Positions 23,247 to 31,872 of a stretch of 64,000 bases of DNA are shown in pieces. The notes beneath the pieces are model-generated. The model did no database searches, was not told the DNA's origin, and saw only the letters and a list, made by a program, of their open reading frames with translations. The stretch's first letter is position 1, and each line of letters starts with the position of its first letter. The translations under genes and the position numbers were made by a program. Origin of the DNA: Haloferax sulfurifontis ATCC BAA-897 (lineage in GTDB: Archaea; Halobacteriota; Halobacteria; Halobacteriales; Haloferacaceae); assembly GCF_000337835.1 (NCBI RefSeq), contig NZ_AOLM01000008.1:124001-188000 (forward strand), given 5' to 3'.

Positions 23247-25001
23247 ATGGCGAATAGCAACGACTCGGCCGACCAATCGACGAGCGACCTACAGGCGGAC
23301 GTGTTCTACCCCGAGACGGAGCGCGAACCCGGTGACGGGAACATCCAGCGGTGGGGGTTCGACATCCATCCCGTCGTCTTCCCGGTCGCGCTCTTGATAA
23401 TCGGCGTCTTCGTCGCGGCGACGCTCGTTCTCGGCGAGCAGGCGGCGAGCGTCTACTCGGCCGTCAGGGGCTTTTTCGAGGGCAACTTCGGGTGGTTCTA
23501 TCTCCTGTCGGTGAATCTCTTTATCGTCGTCTTGGCGTACTTCGCGCTGAGTAAGTACGGCGAGATAACCCTCGGCGGCGTCGAGGCCGAAACGGAGTTC
23601 AGCGACTTCTCGTGGATGGCGATGCTGTTCAGCGCGGGCATGGGCATCGGCCTCATGTTCTACAGCGTCTCGGAGCCGCTGTACTACTTCACTAACGTCC
23701 CCGGCTTCTTCGACGCCGAGGCCGGGACCGGTGGCGCGGGCATCGCCGCGATGACGCAGACGTTCTTCCACTGGGGGTTCCACCCGTGGGCCATCTACGG
23801 CCTCGTCGGACTGGGGCTCGCGTTCTTCTCGTTCAACAGGGGGCTCCCGCTCACGTTCCGGTCGATTTTCTGGCCGCTCCTCGGCGAGCGAATCTACGGC
23901 TGGCCGGGCCACCTCATCGACCTCGTGTCGGTGTTCGCGACGCTGTTCGGCCTCGCCACGTCGCTCGGCCTCGGCGTCGCACAGATAAACACGGGCCTGT
24001 CGTACATCCTCGGCGAGAGCATGCTCGGTCTCGTGAGCGTTCCGAACAACACCGGGGTGCAAATCGCGCTCATCGCCGCGATTACCCTCATCGCCACCGC
24101 CTCCGTCGCGGCCGGCCTCGAAGACGGTATCCGGCGTCTGAGCACGGTGAACGTCAGTTTGATGTTCCTCCTGTTGGCGTTCGTGCTCGTCGCCGGCTCG
24201 ACGATGAGCATCTTCGGCGCGTGGGTGCAGGGCCTCGGGAACTACTTCAGCGACTTCCTCTCGCTCGCGTTCTTCACCGGAACGCTCGGCGACGGCGCGT
24301 CCACGGTCAACGGCTGGACGGTGTTCTACTGGGCGTGGTGGATCGCCTGGTCGCCGTTCGTCGGTATGTTCGTCGCGCGCATCTCGAAGGGGCGGACGGT
24401 CCGCGAGTTCGTCCTCGGCGTGTTCGTCCTTCCGTCGCTGTTCTCGACGCTCTGGCTCTCGGCGTTCGGCGGGAGCGCGCTGTTCAACTCGCTTCAGGGT
24501 AACGGCGCGGTCCTCGCCACCTACGGCGAGGCCGGACAGACGGTGGCGATGTTCGCGCTTCTCCAACAGTTCCCGTTCAGCGCCGTCTCGGGACTGCTCG
24601 CCGTGACGCTCGTGGTGACGTTCTTCGTGACCTCCTCCGATTCGGGGTCGCTCGTCGTCGACCACCTCACGTCCGGCGGCAAGCACAACGTGCCGCGGAC
24701 CCAACGCATCTTCTGGGCGGTCACCGAGGGCCTCGTCGCGTCGCTTCTCCTCTACGGCGGCGGCCTCGGCGCGCTCCAGACGGCGGCCATCGCCACGGGG
24801 TTCCCGTTCGCCGTCGTCCTCGTCGTCATGTGCTACACGGTGTATCTCGGTCTCGACAAGGAGTACGAACTCCTGCAGTCCGAGGAGTTCGCCGAGCGAA
24901 TCGAGGACTTGGCGGACGAGGACATCGACATCGACGTCGGTCGGTCTCGGACGTCGGTCGTGACAAACGTCCGGGAAAATCCCGGTACGACGGACGATTG
25001 A
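23247..25001 (+). CDS. BCCT-family betaine/choline/carnitine transporter
   Basis: A 584-residue membrane protein with about 12 TM segments. The SAGMGIGLMFYSVSEPLYYF and FYWAWWIAWSPFVGMFVARISKGRT signatures are exact BCCT features, and SLGLGVAQINTGL is present. It imports quaternary ammonium compounds with sodium or protons. The ATG at 23247 follows a GGAGGGTG Shine-Dalgarno. The 289-nt upstream gap has several TATA-like boxes (best GCGTATAAATGCC, 23027-23039). Here it probably feeds the betaine-degradation enzymes, although osmolyte uptake is also plausible. Confidence 0.92.
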   Translation: MANSNDSADQSTSDLQADVFYPETEREPGDGNIQRWGFDIHPVVFPVALLIIGVFVAATLVLGEQAASVYSAVRGFFEGNFGWFYLLSVNLFIVVLAYFALSKYGEITLGGVEAETEFSDFSWMAMLFSAGMGIGLMFYSVSEPLYYFTNVPGFFDAEAGTGGAGIAAMTQTFFHWGFHPWAIYGLVGLGLAFFSFNRGLPLTFRSIFWPLLGERIYGWPGHLIDLVSVFATLFGLATSLGLGVAQINTGLSYILGESMLGLVSVPNNTGVQIALIAAITLIATASVAAGLEDGIRRLSTVNVSLMFLLLAFVLVAGSTMSIFGAWVQGLGNYFSDFLSLAFFTGTLGDGASTVNGWTVFYWAWWIAWSPFVGMFVARISKGRTVREFVLGVFVLPSLFSTLWLSAFGGSALFNSLQGNGAVLATYGEAGQTVAMFALLQQFPFSAVSGLLAVTLVVTFFVTSSDSGSLVVDHLTSGGKHNVPRTQRIFWAVTEGLVASLLLYGGGLGALQTAAIATGFPFAVVLVVMCYTVYLGLDKEYELLQSEEFAERIEDLADEDIDIDVGRSRTSVVTNVRENPGTTDD

Positions 25002-25036
25002 CGACCGAATCACCGAACGATGACTCGACGCTCTCG

Positions 25037-25195
25037 ATGAACGCGCTCGCTGTCGGTTCGGCGGCGTTCGCGGTCTCTCTTTTCGTCGTTGCGCTGTTTG
25101 CGATGACCGTCGGTGAGCTACGGGGCGCGGGGCTCGCGTTCCTGAGCGCCAGCCTCGTCATCTACCTCAGAGAGAAGTACCTCGTCGGCGACTGA
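25037..25195 (+). CDS. Small two-helix membrane protein
   Basis: A 52-residue protein, MNALAVGSAAFAVSLFVVAL followed by a short loop (GELRGAG) and a second hydrophobic segment ending in LREKYLVGD. It starts 36 nt after the BCCT stop and 190 nt before the dehydrogenase gene, on the same strand, so it is likely in the same transcript. It may be a small accessory subunit of the transporter; this is inference. Confidence 0.5.
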   Translation: MNALAVGSAAFAVSLFVVALFAMTVGELRGAGLAFLSASLVIYLREKYLVGD

Positions 25196-25386
25196 CGTGC
25201 GCCGGCGAACGCGACTCGCCGTCACGCGATTCTCATCGGCGCGCAATTCTCGCTGGCGCACAACTCTTGCCGAGACCGACGTTCGTCCCCGACGAGACCC
25301 GGCTCTCGTCACCCCCCAGTACGTATACACCTCAGATAATGGACCCGGAGAGATATCCGGGGGCCGCAGTCACTACTGTTTGGTAC

Positions 25387-27900
25387 ATGAACACATGGTC
25401 TACGTTTCCCGAACGCGCCGGAACGGTCGTCGTCGGGGCCGGCTGTGTCGGCTGTAGCGCGGCGTATCACCTCGCCGAGTCGGGCCGCGAAGACGTCGTC
25501 GTCCTCGACCGCGGACCGCTGTTCGAGACCGGGGGGTCGACGTCTCACGCTCCCGGACTCGTGTTCCAGACGGCCGGGAACAAGCTGATGACGGAGATGG
25601 CGTCGTACACGCGCGACCTCTACGACGGGTTCGGCGACTTCCGGACGTGCGGCGGCATCGAAGTCGCCTACTCCGAAGCGCGCTGGGACTTCCTCAAGCG
25701 CAAGCGCGAGTGGGGACAGTCCTACGGCATCGACGAGGGCGAACTCCTCACGCCCGAGGAGGTCGAAGCGCGCGTCCCGCAGATAAACTCCGACGTCATC
25801 TACGGCGGGTACTACGTCCCGTCGGACGGGAAGGCTGACGCCGTCAGCGCCGCCGAGTCGATGGCGGAGGAGGCGCGCGAGGCCGGCGTCGAGTTCTACG
25901 GCCACACCGAGGTCACGGACATCGACATCTCTGGCGGCAGTATCGACGCCGTCGACACCGAACACGGCCGCATCGAGGCCGACGAGGTGCTCGTCGCCAC
26001 GAACATCTGGGGGCCGCTGTTCGGCGAGATGGTCGGCACGGACATCCCGCTCGTTCCCTGCGCGCACCAGTATCTCGTCTCCGACGAACTGGACGAACTC
26101 GACGGCGCAGAGCGCGAAATCGAACAGCCGCTCCTCCGGCATCAGGACCACTCGCTGTACTACCGCCAGCACGGCGAGCGCTACGGTATCGGCTCGTACA
26201 ACCACGAGTCGCTTCTCGTCGACCCGGCGGATATCTACGGTCCCGACAAGCTCGACGACCTCGGACTCGAATACCCGTCGCTCCGCGAGTTCACGGAAGA
26301 GCACTTCTACGAGAACACCCACCCGGACCACGACCGGTCGGCGTTCGACGCCGCGAGCGAACTCGTCCCCAGCTTCGAGGACTGCGAGTGGACTTCCGCC
26401 ATCAACGGCATGTTCTCGTTCACGCCCGACGGCATGCCCATCCTCGGGCCGGACGAGGACACCGAGGGACTCTGGTGGGCGCTCGCCATTTGGGTCACGC
26501 AGTCCGGCGGCGCGGGCGACATCGTCGCCAGCTGGATGGAAGACGGGACGCCGCGGCTCGACGGCTCCCGCGTCGATGCCTCCGGCGCGCACGTCTCCCG
26601 GTTCCAATCGCACACGGGCAGTCGAGAGTACACCTACGGGCGCGGCGCACAGCAGTACCGCGAGGTGTACCAGCTCATCCACCCGCGCGAACAGCCGGAC
26701 GGACAGCGGGCCCTCCGCCGGAGCCCGTTTTACGACCGGCAGGCCGACCTCGGCGCGGAGTTCTACGACAGCGACGGCTGGGAGGTCCCACAGTGGTACG
26801 AGTCCAACGAGACGCTCCTCGAAACGTACGACGTTCCCGACCGGCCGGACTGGCTCTCGCAGAACTGGTCGAAGGTCCACGGCGCGGAGCACCAGCACCT
26901 CCGCGAGAAGGTCGGCATGGTCGATATGACGACGTTCACCCCCATCGAAGTGACGGGACCGGGTGCGTTGGAGTTCCTGCAGGGTCTCCTGACGAACGAC
27001 GTGGACGTCACGCCGGGCCGGATGCGCTACTCCGCGATGCTCAACGAAGACGGCGGCGTGCTCGCCGACCTGACGGTCGCTCGCCTCGGAGACGAACGGT
27101 TCGTGCTGTTCACCGGGGGCGGAAGCTCGGCGACGCTCCACTCGCGGTGGGTCACAGAGCACGCGCCCGACGACGGCTCCGTCGACGTGACCGCGCACGT
27201 CTCCAGTCGGACCGGCATCGGCGTCTTCGGACCCGACTCACGGAAGGTGCTTTCGGACCTCGTCGAGGCCGACCTCTCGAACGACGAGTTCCCGTTCTAC
27301 TCCGCACAGGAGACCTACCTCGGAAGCATCCCCGTGACGATGCTCCGACTCTCGTACGCTGGCGAACTCGGCTGGGAAATCTACGCTCCGACCGAGTACG
27401 GGAGCCAGCTCTGGGACGCGATTCGGGAGGCCGGCGAGGAGTACGACATCGCGCCCGTCGGCTGGGCCGCGCTCGACTCGACGAGCATGGAGAAGGGCTT
27501 CCGCCTCTGGGGAACGGACCTCACGCCCGAATACAACCCGTACGAGGCCGGCATCGGCTTCGCGGTCGACCTCGACACCGACTTCGTCGGGAAGGAAGCG
27601 CTCGTGGAAGCCAAAGCCGACGACAGCCCGAGCGACCGAATCGTCCCGATAACCCTCGACGAGGAGGGCACCGTCGTCGACGCGGGCCATCCGGTGTTCG
27701 CCGACGGCGACGTCGTCGGTTACTGCTGTCGGGCGGATTACGGCTACACTATCGACGCCGGCATCGCGTACGCCTACCTCCCCGAACAGTACGCCAGCGC
27801 GGGACAGGAAGTCGAAATCCGGTACGAAGGTGACGCCTACCCCGCAACGGTCCGGTCAGGGCCGCTCTTCGACCCCGGCCGCGACAAGCTAATCCGGTGA
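25387..27900 (+). CDS. Dimethylglycine/sarcosine dehydrogenase-like protein (DAO + GcvT fusion)
   Basis: An 837-residue protein. Residues 1 to about 370 are a DAO-type FAD domain (VVVGAGCVGCSAAYHLAESG). GGSTSHAPGLVFQT holds a His at the place of covalent flavin attachment in mammalian dimethylglycine dehydrogenase. Residues about 490-830 are a folate-binding GcvT-like domain with GMVDMTTFTPIEVTGPGALEFLQ and SYAGELGWEIY. It oxidatively demethylates dimethylglycine or sarcosine, passing the C1 unit to tetrahydrofolate. The ATG at 25387 was chosen just before the FAD fold; an ATG at 25339 is possible. Confidence 0.9.
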   Translation: MNTWSTFPERAGTVVVGAGCVGCSAAYHLAESGREDVVVLDRGPLFETGGSTSHAPGLVFQTAGNKLMTEMASYTRDLYDGFGDFRTCGGIEVAYSEARWDFLKRKREWGQSYGIDEGELLTPEEVEARVPQINSDVIYGGYYVPSDGKADAVSAAESMAEEAREAGVEFYGHTEVTDIDISGGSIDAVDTEHGRIEADEVLVATNIWGPLFGEMVGTDIPLVPCAHQYLVSDELDELDGAEREIEQPLLRHQDHSLYYRQHGERYGIGSYNHESLLVDPADIYGPDKLDDLGLEYPSLREFTEEHFYENTHPDHDRSAFDAASELVPSFEDCEWTSAINGMFSFTPDGMPILGPDEDTEGLWWALAIWVTQSGGAGDIVASWMEDGTPRLDGSRVDASGAHVSRFQSHTGSREYTYGRGAQQYREVYQLIHPREQPDGQRALRRSPFYDRQADLGAEFYDSDGWEVPQWYESNETLLETYDVPDRPDWLSQNWSKVHGAEHQHLREKVGMVDMTTFTPIEVTGPGALEFLQGLLTNDVDVTPGRMRYSAMLNEDGGVLADLTVARLGDERFVLFTGGGSSATLHSRWVTEHAPDDGSVDVTAHVSSRTGIGVFGPDSRKVLSDLVEADLSNDEFPFYSAQETYLGSIPVTMLRLSYAGELGWEIYAPTEYGSQLWDAIREAGEEYDIAPVGWAALDSTSMEKGFRLWGTDLTPEYNPYEAGIGFAVDLDTDFVGKEALVEAKADDSPSDRIVPITLDEEGTVVDAGHPVFADGDVVGYCCRADYGYTIDAGIAYAYLPEQYASAGQEVEIRYEGDAYPATVRSGPLFDPGRDKLIR

Positions 27901-28052
27901 GGGACGATTGCCGGTGCGTCACCGCCTCCGGTCTCCCACATCCCGCTTCCTACCCACTCGGTAGGGCCGTCTCCGTTGCTGACTTCACTCGCTGTCCGTC
28001 TCGCGAAATCCCGTCCGGCTCTACGGAGTTCAGCAGAGTCGGATTATCCGAA

Positions 28053-28463
28053 TTATTCAGAGTTCTCGTCGTCGACGCCGCGCTGTTCGAGGACGCGCTC
28101 GACGATTTCTTCGGGGTGTTCGGTGGCCACGTCGAGCGCGGCGTTGTGGAGTTCGCTCTTCGTGACGCCCTTGAGCCCGTGGTCGCGGGTCAGTTCGCGC
28201 TCCACGTCGTAGGTGATGATGTCGTCGAACTCGTCGGCGACCGATTCGAGCACGTAGAGCGCCTTGTGAACGGTCTCGTCGAACTCGAACGCGGGGCGCT
28301 CTCGGGGGTCGATTTCGTCGAGCGGTTCCGGTTCTGGCTCCGGTTCGGATTCGGCCGCGTCGGTGGCGTCAGCGCCCTCGGGCTCCGGTTCGGATTCGGG
28401 TTCCGACGCGGACTCCCCGCCTCCCATCGCGGCGTCGAGGTCGCCGAAGGGGTCTTCGCTCAT
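28053..28463 (-). CDS. Small acidic partner of ParA
   Basis: A 136-residue protein. The first half is a low-complexity acidic linker rich in Glu-Pro and Ser-Glu repeats (about residues 18-50). The second half is helical, with DETVHKALYVLESVADEF and a conserved-looking end. It is coupled to parA by an ATGA overlap (28460-28463). Position and size suggest the DNA-binding or adaptor half of a partition system, but I see no recognised ParB or RHH motif. Confidence 0.65.
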   Translation of the reverse strand: MSEDPFGDLDAAMGGGESASEPESEPEPEGADATDAAESEPEPEPEPLDEIDPRERPAFEFDETVHKALYVLESVADEFDDIITYDVERELTRDHGLKGVTKSELHNAALDVATEHPEEIVERVLEQRGVDDENSE

Positions 28464-29323
28464 CGGGCCACCTCGCCCTCTTCGACGATTTGCGCGAGTT
28501 CGTCGTAGCACGCCAACTGGTCGCAGGTGCTGTCGTAGTCCCGCAGGGGCATGTGCTCGCGAATCGACGCGTCGATGGCCGAGCGGTGCCGAATCCCCGG
28601 CTTCGGCAGGTCGCCGTCCCACTCGCCGTCGTCGATGGCCTCGAACACCTCCGGGTCGGTGTACGCGAAGTTCGGGAGCTTCGAGGCGATGTTCGGCTTC
28701 GAGACGAGCGCCTCCACGAGCCGTCTCGTCGGGCGGTCGTGGTCGATTCGGTCCCGGAGGTCGGTCGGTACGACGGCGAGGATTTCGAGGTCGAAGTGCT
28801 CCCGCGCGGGCGTGATAAGCCGCTTGACCGTCTTTTCGAGCCCCGAGAGCGCGCCCGACTCGGGGCGCATCGGCAAGACGAGGTTCTGCGTGGCGTACAG
28901 CGCGTTGTCGTTGAGTTTCCCGCGCGCCGCGGGGCAGTCCACGACGACGTAGTCGTAGTCGTCGCCGAGAAGCGGGTCGATGACGCGCTGTTTGAGCCGC
29001 GCCGACCCCATCATCACGCCGCCGAGGTCCGACTCGACCTGTTCGATGCGGTCGTTCGACGGGAGGAGGTCGATTTCGAACCCGGTCTCCAGAATGAGCT
29101 CCCGCGGCTCCAACTCGGCGTCGTCGAGGAGCACGTCGCCGAGGTGCGCTTCCGAGTAGAACTCCTCGCCGAACCCGAGGCCCGTCGTGGTGTGGCCGTT
29201 CGGGTCGAGGTCCACGAGCAGGACGTCGCTTCCCCGGTGTGCGAGTTCGCGGGCGAGGTTGATGGAGGTCGTCGACTTGCCGATACCGCCTTTGAGGAGA
29301 CAGACGCTGACTGCACGTGACAT
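28460..29323 (-). CDS. parA: ParA/Soj-family partition ATPase
   Basis: A 287-residue ATPase with the deviant Walker A KGGIGKST at residues 11-18 and the DLDPNGHTTTGLG segment. It includes a DYVVVDCPAARG Walker B region. ParA proteins segregate plasmids or large cargo. The ATG at 29323 was chosen for the immediate family start VSVCLLKGG. The only open extension is upstream and unlike the family. With the orc gene 15 kb away it makes a maintenance set for this replicon. Confidence 0.9.
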   Translation of the reverse strand: MSRAVSVCLLKGGIGKSTTSINLARELAHRGSDVLLVDLDPNGHTTTGLGFGEEFYSEAHLGDVLLDDAELEPRELILETGFEIDLLPSNDRIEQVESDLGGVMMGSARLKQRVIDPLLGDDYDYVVVDCPAARGKLNDNALYATQNLVLPMRPESGALSGLEKTVKRLITPAREHFDLEILAVVPTDLRDRIDHDRPTRRLVEALVSKPNIASKLPNFAYTDPEVFEAIDDGEWDGDLPKPGIRHRSAIDASIREHMPLRDYDSTCDQLACYDELAQIVEEGEVAR

Positions 29324-29342
29324 GATGGGGATATCCGTGCTA

Positions 29343-29355
29343 GCGAGATTCTCGC
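29343..29355. promoter_or_regulatory. Palindrome in the parA promoter region
   Basis: GCGAGATTCTCGC has two perfect six-base arms around one central base and lies 20-32 nt upstream of the parA start. AT-rich TAATTATTT-like sequence lies just beyond (29361-29375). It may be an operator or part of a centromere-like site. Confidence 0.45.
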
Positions 29356-29528
29356 CGTAGTTGAAATAATTATGGTTACCTCCGCTCTTTGGGAAACTCA
29401 AATAATCCAAGTAATTCTAATAGTTTCTATTCGGGTCGTGTCAACTCGATTCGCGCTCTCTCCTTCGACTGGCGGCCCGAATTGTCGCCGGCAGTAGCTA
29501 TTTGGGGCCGTTGTGTGCAGGTAAATTC

Positions 29529-30956
29529 GTGACAGATTGGTTGCCCGACCGAGGGCTACGCGCCCCCGAACTCTCGCCGCAGACGGTGACGCTCGCGGTC
29601 GCCGCCGCCTTGCTCCTCGCGGTCGTCGGCCTCCACCCCGTCTCCGTTCTTCCGGTCCGGTCGCAGTACGCGCTTTCGGTTTTCGTCGTCGCGCTCCTGC
29701 TCTGGCTGACGAAGCCGGTTCCGTACGCGATTTCGAGTCTGGCCTGCGTCTCGCTGTTGTACGCCCTCGGCGTCGTGGACTCCTTCGAGGCCGCGGTCAG
29801 TGGCTTCACCTCCTCGCTCGTGTACTTCCTCCTCGTGTTGTTACTCCTCGGCAACGCGGTCCGGTCGGTGGGGTTGGACACCCGGTTAGCGAACCGACTG
29901 CTGTCCCCGGACAGCACGCCTCTCGGGACGTTTCGCTCCATCGCGCGGAACGTCCTCGTGCTGGCGCTGTTCATGCCGTCGGCGATGGCCCGTGCGGTCG
30001 CGTTCATCCCCATCGTCGAGGAGGTGACGGCGGAGTTCGACCTCCCGTCGGGAAGCGGGTTCGAGCGCGCGACGTATCTCCTCTTGGGCCACATCAACCC
30101 CATCGCGTCGATGGCGCTCATGACCGGCGGCGGGATGGCGCTCGTCACCTCGGGCATCCTCGCGACGAGCGTTCGACCGCTCTCGTGGGTCGAGTGGGCG
30201 GTCTTGATGATTCCGCCGACAGTGGTTCTCTACGCGCTCGCCGCCGCGGCCGCCGGTCTCCTCAACGCCGTCGACGCCGACTCGACTGTCGACCCCGGCG
30301 AGCCGGGGATTGCGGACGCGCCCCCCGACGGCGAGTTGACCCGCGAACAGGGACTCGTCGCGGCGGTGATGGCCGGTACCGTCCTCGCGTGGGTCGTCGG
30401 GTCGTTCGTCGGACTCCCCGAGATTCTCCCGGCGGTCGTCGCGGTCACCGTCCTCGCGCTTCCGGGAGTCGACGTTATCGACGCCGACGACGTCAAGGGA
30501 CTCAGTTGGGGCGTCCTCTTTCTCATCGGCGCGACGCTGTCGATTCTAGACGCGTTGGAGGCGACTCGGACCATCACGCTCGTCGTCGACCTCCTCGCGC
30601 GGTTCGTCCCGTTTGCGGCGTTCAGCCACTGGCAACTCGTCGGACTGCTCCTCGGGTTCGCGGTCGTCGTTCGCGTGCTGTTTTCGACCGGGTCGGCCGC
30701 CATCGTGGTGATTCTCCCCATCGTGCTGCGATTCGCGGAGACGTTCGGCGTGACGCAACTCTATCTCGGACTCGCGGTCCTGCTCGTGGTGGGGTCGACC
30801 ACGATTCTCCCGTTCAACACGACCGCCGTCCTCGTCTCGCTAGACCGCGGACCGCTGACGAACCGGGACGTGACGCTGTTCGGGTTCGTGACGATGGGCC
30901 TGTCTTTCGTCGTCGTGACCCTCTCGTGGCTCTTCTACTGGCCGCTCGTCGCCTGA
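29529..30956 (+). CDS. DASS (SLC13) family anion:sodium symporter
   Basis: A 475-residue protein with about 11-12 hydrophobic segments. LLLWLTKPVPYAISSLACVSLLYALGV and the C-terminal STTILPFNTTAVLV segment fit the divalent anion:Na+ symporter family (dicarboxylates, citrate or sulfate). The GTG at 29529 was chosen over an ATG at 29502 because the latter overlaps the TATA-like TAGCTATTTGG (29495-29505), which is at -24 to -34 of the GTG. The substrate is not determined; the next gene is a regulator. Confidence 0.8.
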   Translation: MTDWLPDRGLRAPELSPQTVTLAVAAALLLAVVGLHPVSVLPVRSQYALSVFVVALLLWLTKPVPYAISSLACVSLLYALGVVDSFEAAVSGFTSSLVYFLLVLLLLGNAVRSVGLDTRLANRLLSPDSTPLGTFRSIARNVLVLALFMPSAMARAVAFIPIVEEVTAEFDLPSGSGFERATYLLLGHINPIASMALMTGGGMALVTSGILATSVRPLSWVEWAVLMIPPTVVLYALAAAAAGLLNAVDADSTVDPGEPGIADAPPDGELTREQGLVAAVMAGTVLAWVVGSFVGLPEILPAVVAVTVLALPGVDVIDADDVKGLSWGVLFLIGATLSILDALEATRTITLVVDLLARFVPFAAFSHWQLVGLLLGFAVVVRVLFSTGSAAIVVILPIVLRFAETFGVTQLYLGLAVLLVVGSTTILPFNTTAVLVSLDRGPLTNRDVTLFGFVTMGLSFVVVTLSWLFYWPLVA

Positions 30957-31101
30957 AACGTTGACGAGGGCGTCGCGAACTCGGGCCGGTGTCATCGCCC
31001 GTTGCGGTAACCACCGGTCTATTTGTAGGTGAACGGTATCTGCCCGGTACGGGTGAGTTCGCATCTTACGTGTTGAGTTTACGACGGCTCCGACCGGCGT
31101 C

Positions 31102-31755
31102 ATGTCGAAGATAGATCGCCGCCTGCGAGACGCCCGGAGCATCGAGTTGGACAACGCGTTTTACGTCGAGGACGGGACGTGGATCGAGTCGCTCACCATC
31201 GCCTCGAACGGCCCCTTCGACGTGGAGTCCCTCCTCGCCGACATCTCGGGCGTGACCGTCTTCTACGACGAGGAGATTCCGACCGCCTCGACCGACGTGC
31301 AGATACGTCGAGTGACGATTCTCGCCAACGAGTCGTACCCGTTCATCCTCGGACTGGTTCTCAGACAGGAGACGATTCCGAACCGCATCGTCCTCCAAGA
31401 CGGCGTCTTCGAGGTCGTCGCCACCGCCCAGGACTGGGACCACTTCAGGGAACTCGCCGACGAGATTCAGGAGACGCTCGGGGAGTTCGAACTCCGCTCC
31501 GTCACGCAGGACGAAGCCCCGGGTGAACCGCTCGACAGCGGCCGATTAAAGGAGGTGTTAATCTCCAAGCTGACCGACGACCAACTCGCGGTTCTGGAGA
31601 CGGCATTCAACCACGGCTACTTCCACATTCCGCGGGAGACCTCTGAGACCGAACTCGCCGAGGAACTGGGTATCGCGCAGTCCACGCTGAGCGAACGACT
31701 CCGGACCGCGGAGCGAAATCTGCTCGAACTCATCTACGGTCCGCGACAGGAGTAG
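31102..31755 (+). CDS. Bat-type (HTH_10) transcriptional regulator
   Basis: A 217-residue protein of the same build as the regulator at 19.4 kb. The C-terminal HTH_10 domain runs LTDDQLAVLETAFNHGYFHIP, then LAEELGIAQSTLSERLRTAERNLLELI. The N-terminal domain is a mixed alpha/beta region of unknown ligand. It ends 117 nt before the ABC transporter operon on the same strand and may control it. Confidence 0.85.
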   Translation: MSKIDRRLRDARSIELDNAFYVEDGTWIESLTIASNGPFDVESLLADISGVTVFYDEEIPTASTDVQIRRVTILANESYPFILGLVLRQETIPNRIVLQDGVFEVVATAQDWDHFRELADEIQETLGEFELRSVTQDEAPGEPLDSGRLKEVLISKLTDDQLAVLETAFNHGYFHIPRETSETELAEELGIAQSTLSERLRTAERNLLELIYGPRQE

Positions 31756-31797
31756 CTCACTGCTTGTTGGAGAATATTGCCGCATCCCGCCGACCGA

Positions 31798-31808
31798 GTA
31801 TATAAAGA
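31798..31808 (+). promoter_or_regulatory. TATA box of the peptide-type ABC operon
   Basis: AGTATATAAAG is a strong TATA-like box 65-75 nt before the substrate-binding protein start, predicting a leader of about 40 nt, unlike the leaderless pattern elsewhere. Confidence 0.55.
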
Positions 31809-31872
31809 ACGATAGATATCGGGCCGTATCGGGAACAGCACCATGGAAGATACTCCATAACAGGCTGTCGCA

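Noticed and set aside
24964-24980. ACAAACG-containing stretch at the end of the BCCT gene
   Set aside because: Only seven bases match the origin box; this is coding sequence.
23289-25013. 574-codon minus-strand frame opposite the BCCT gene
   Set aside because: It is a very Arg/Glu/His-rich shadow of a clear transporter gene.
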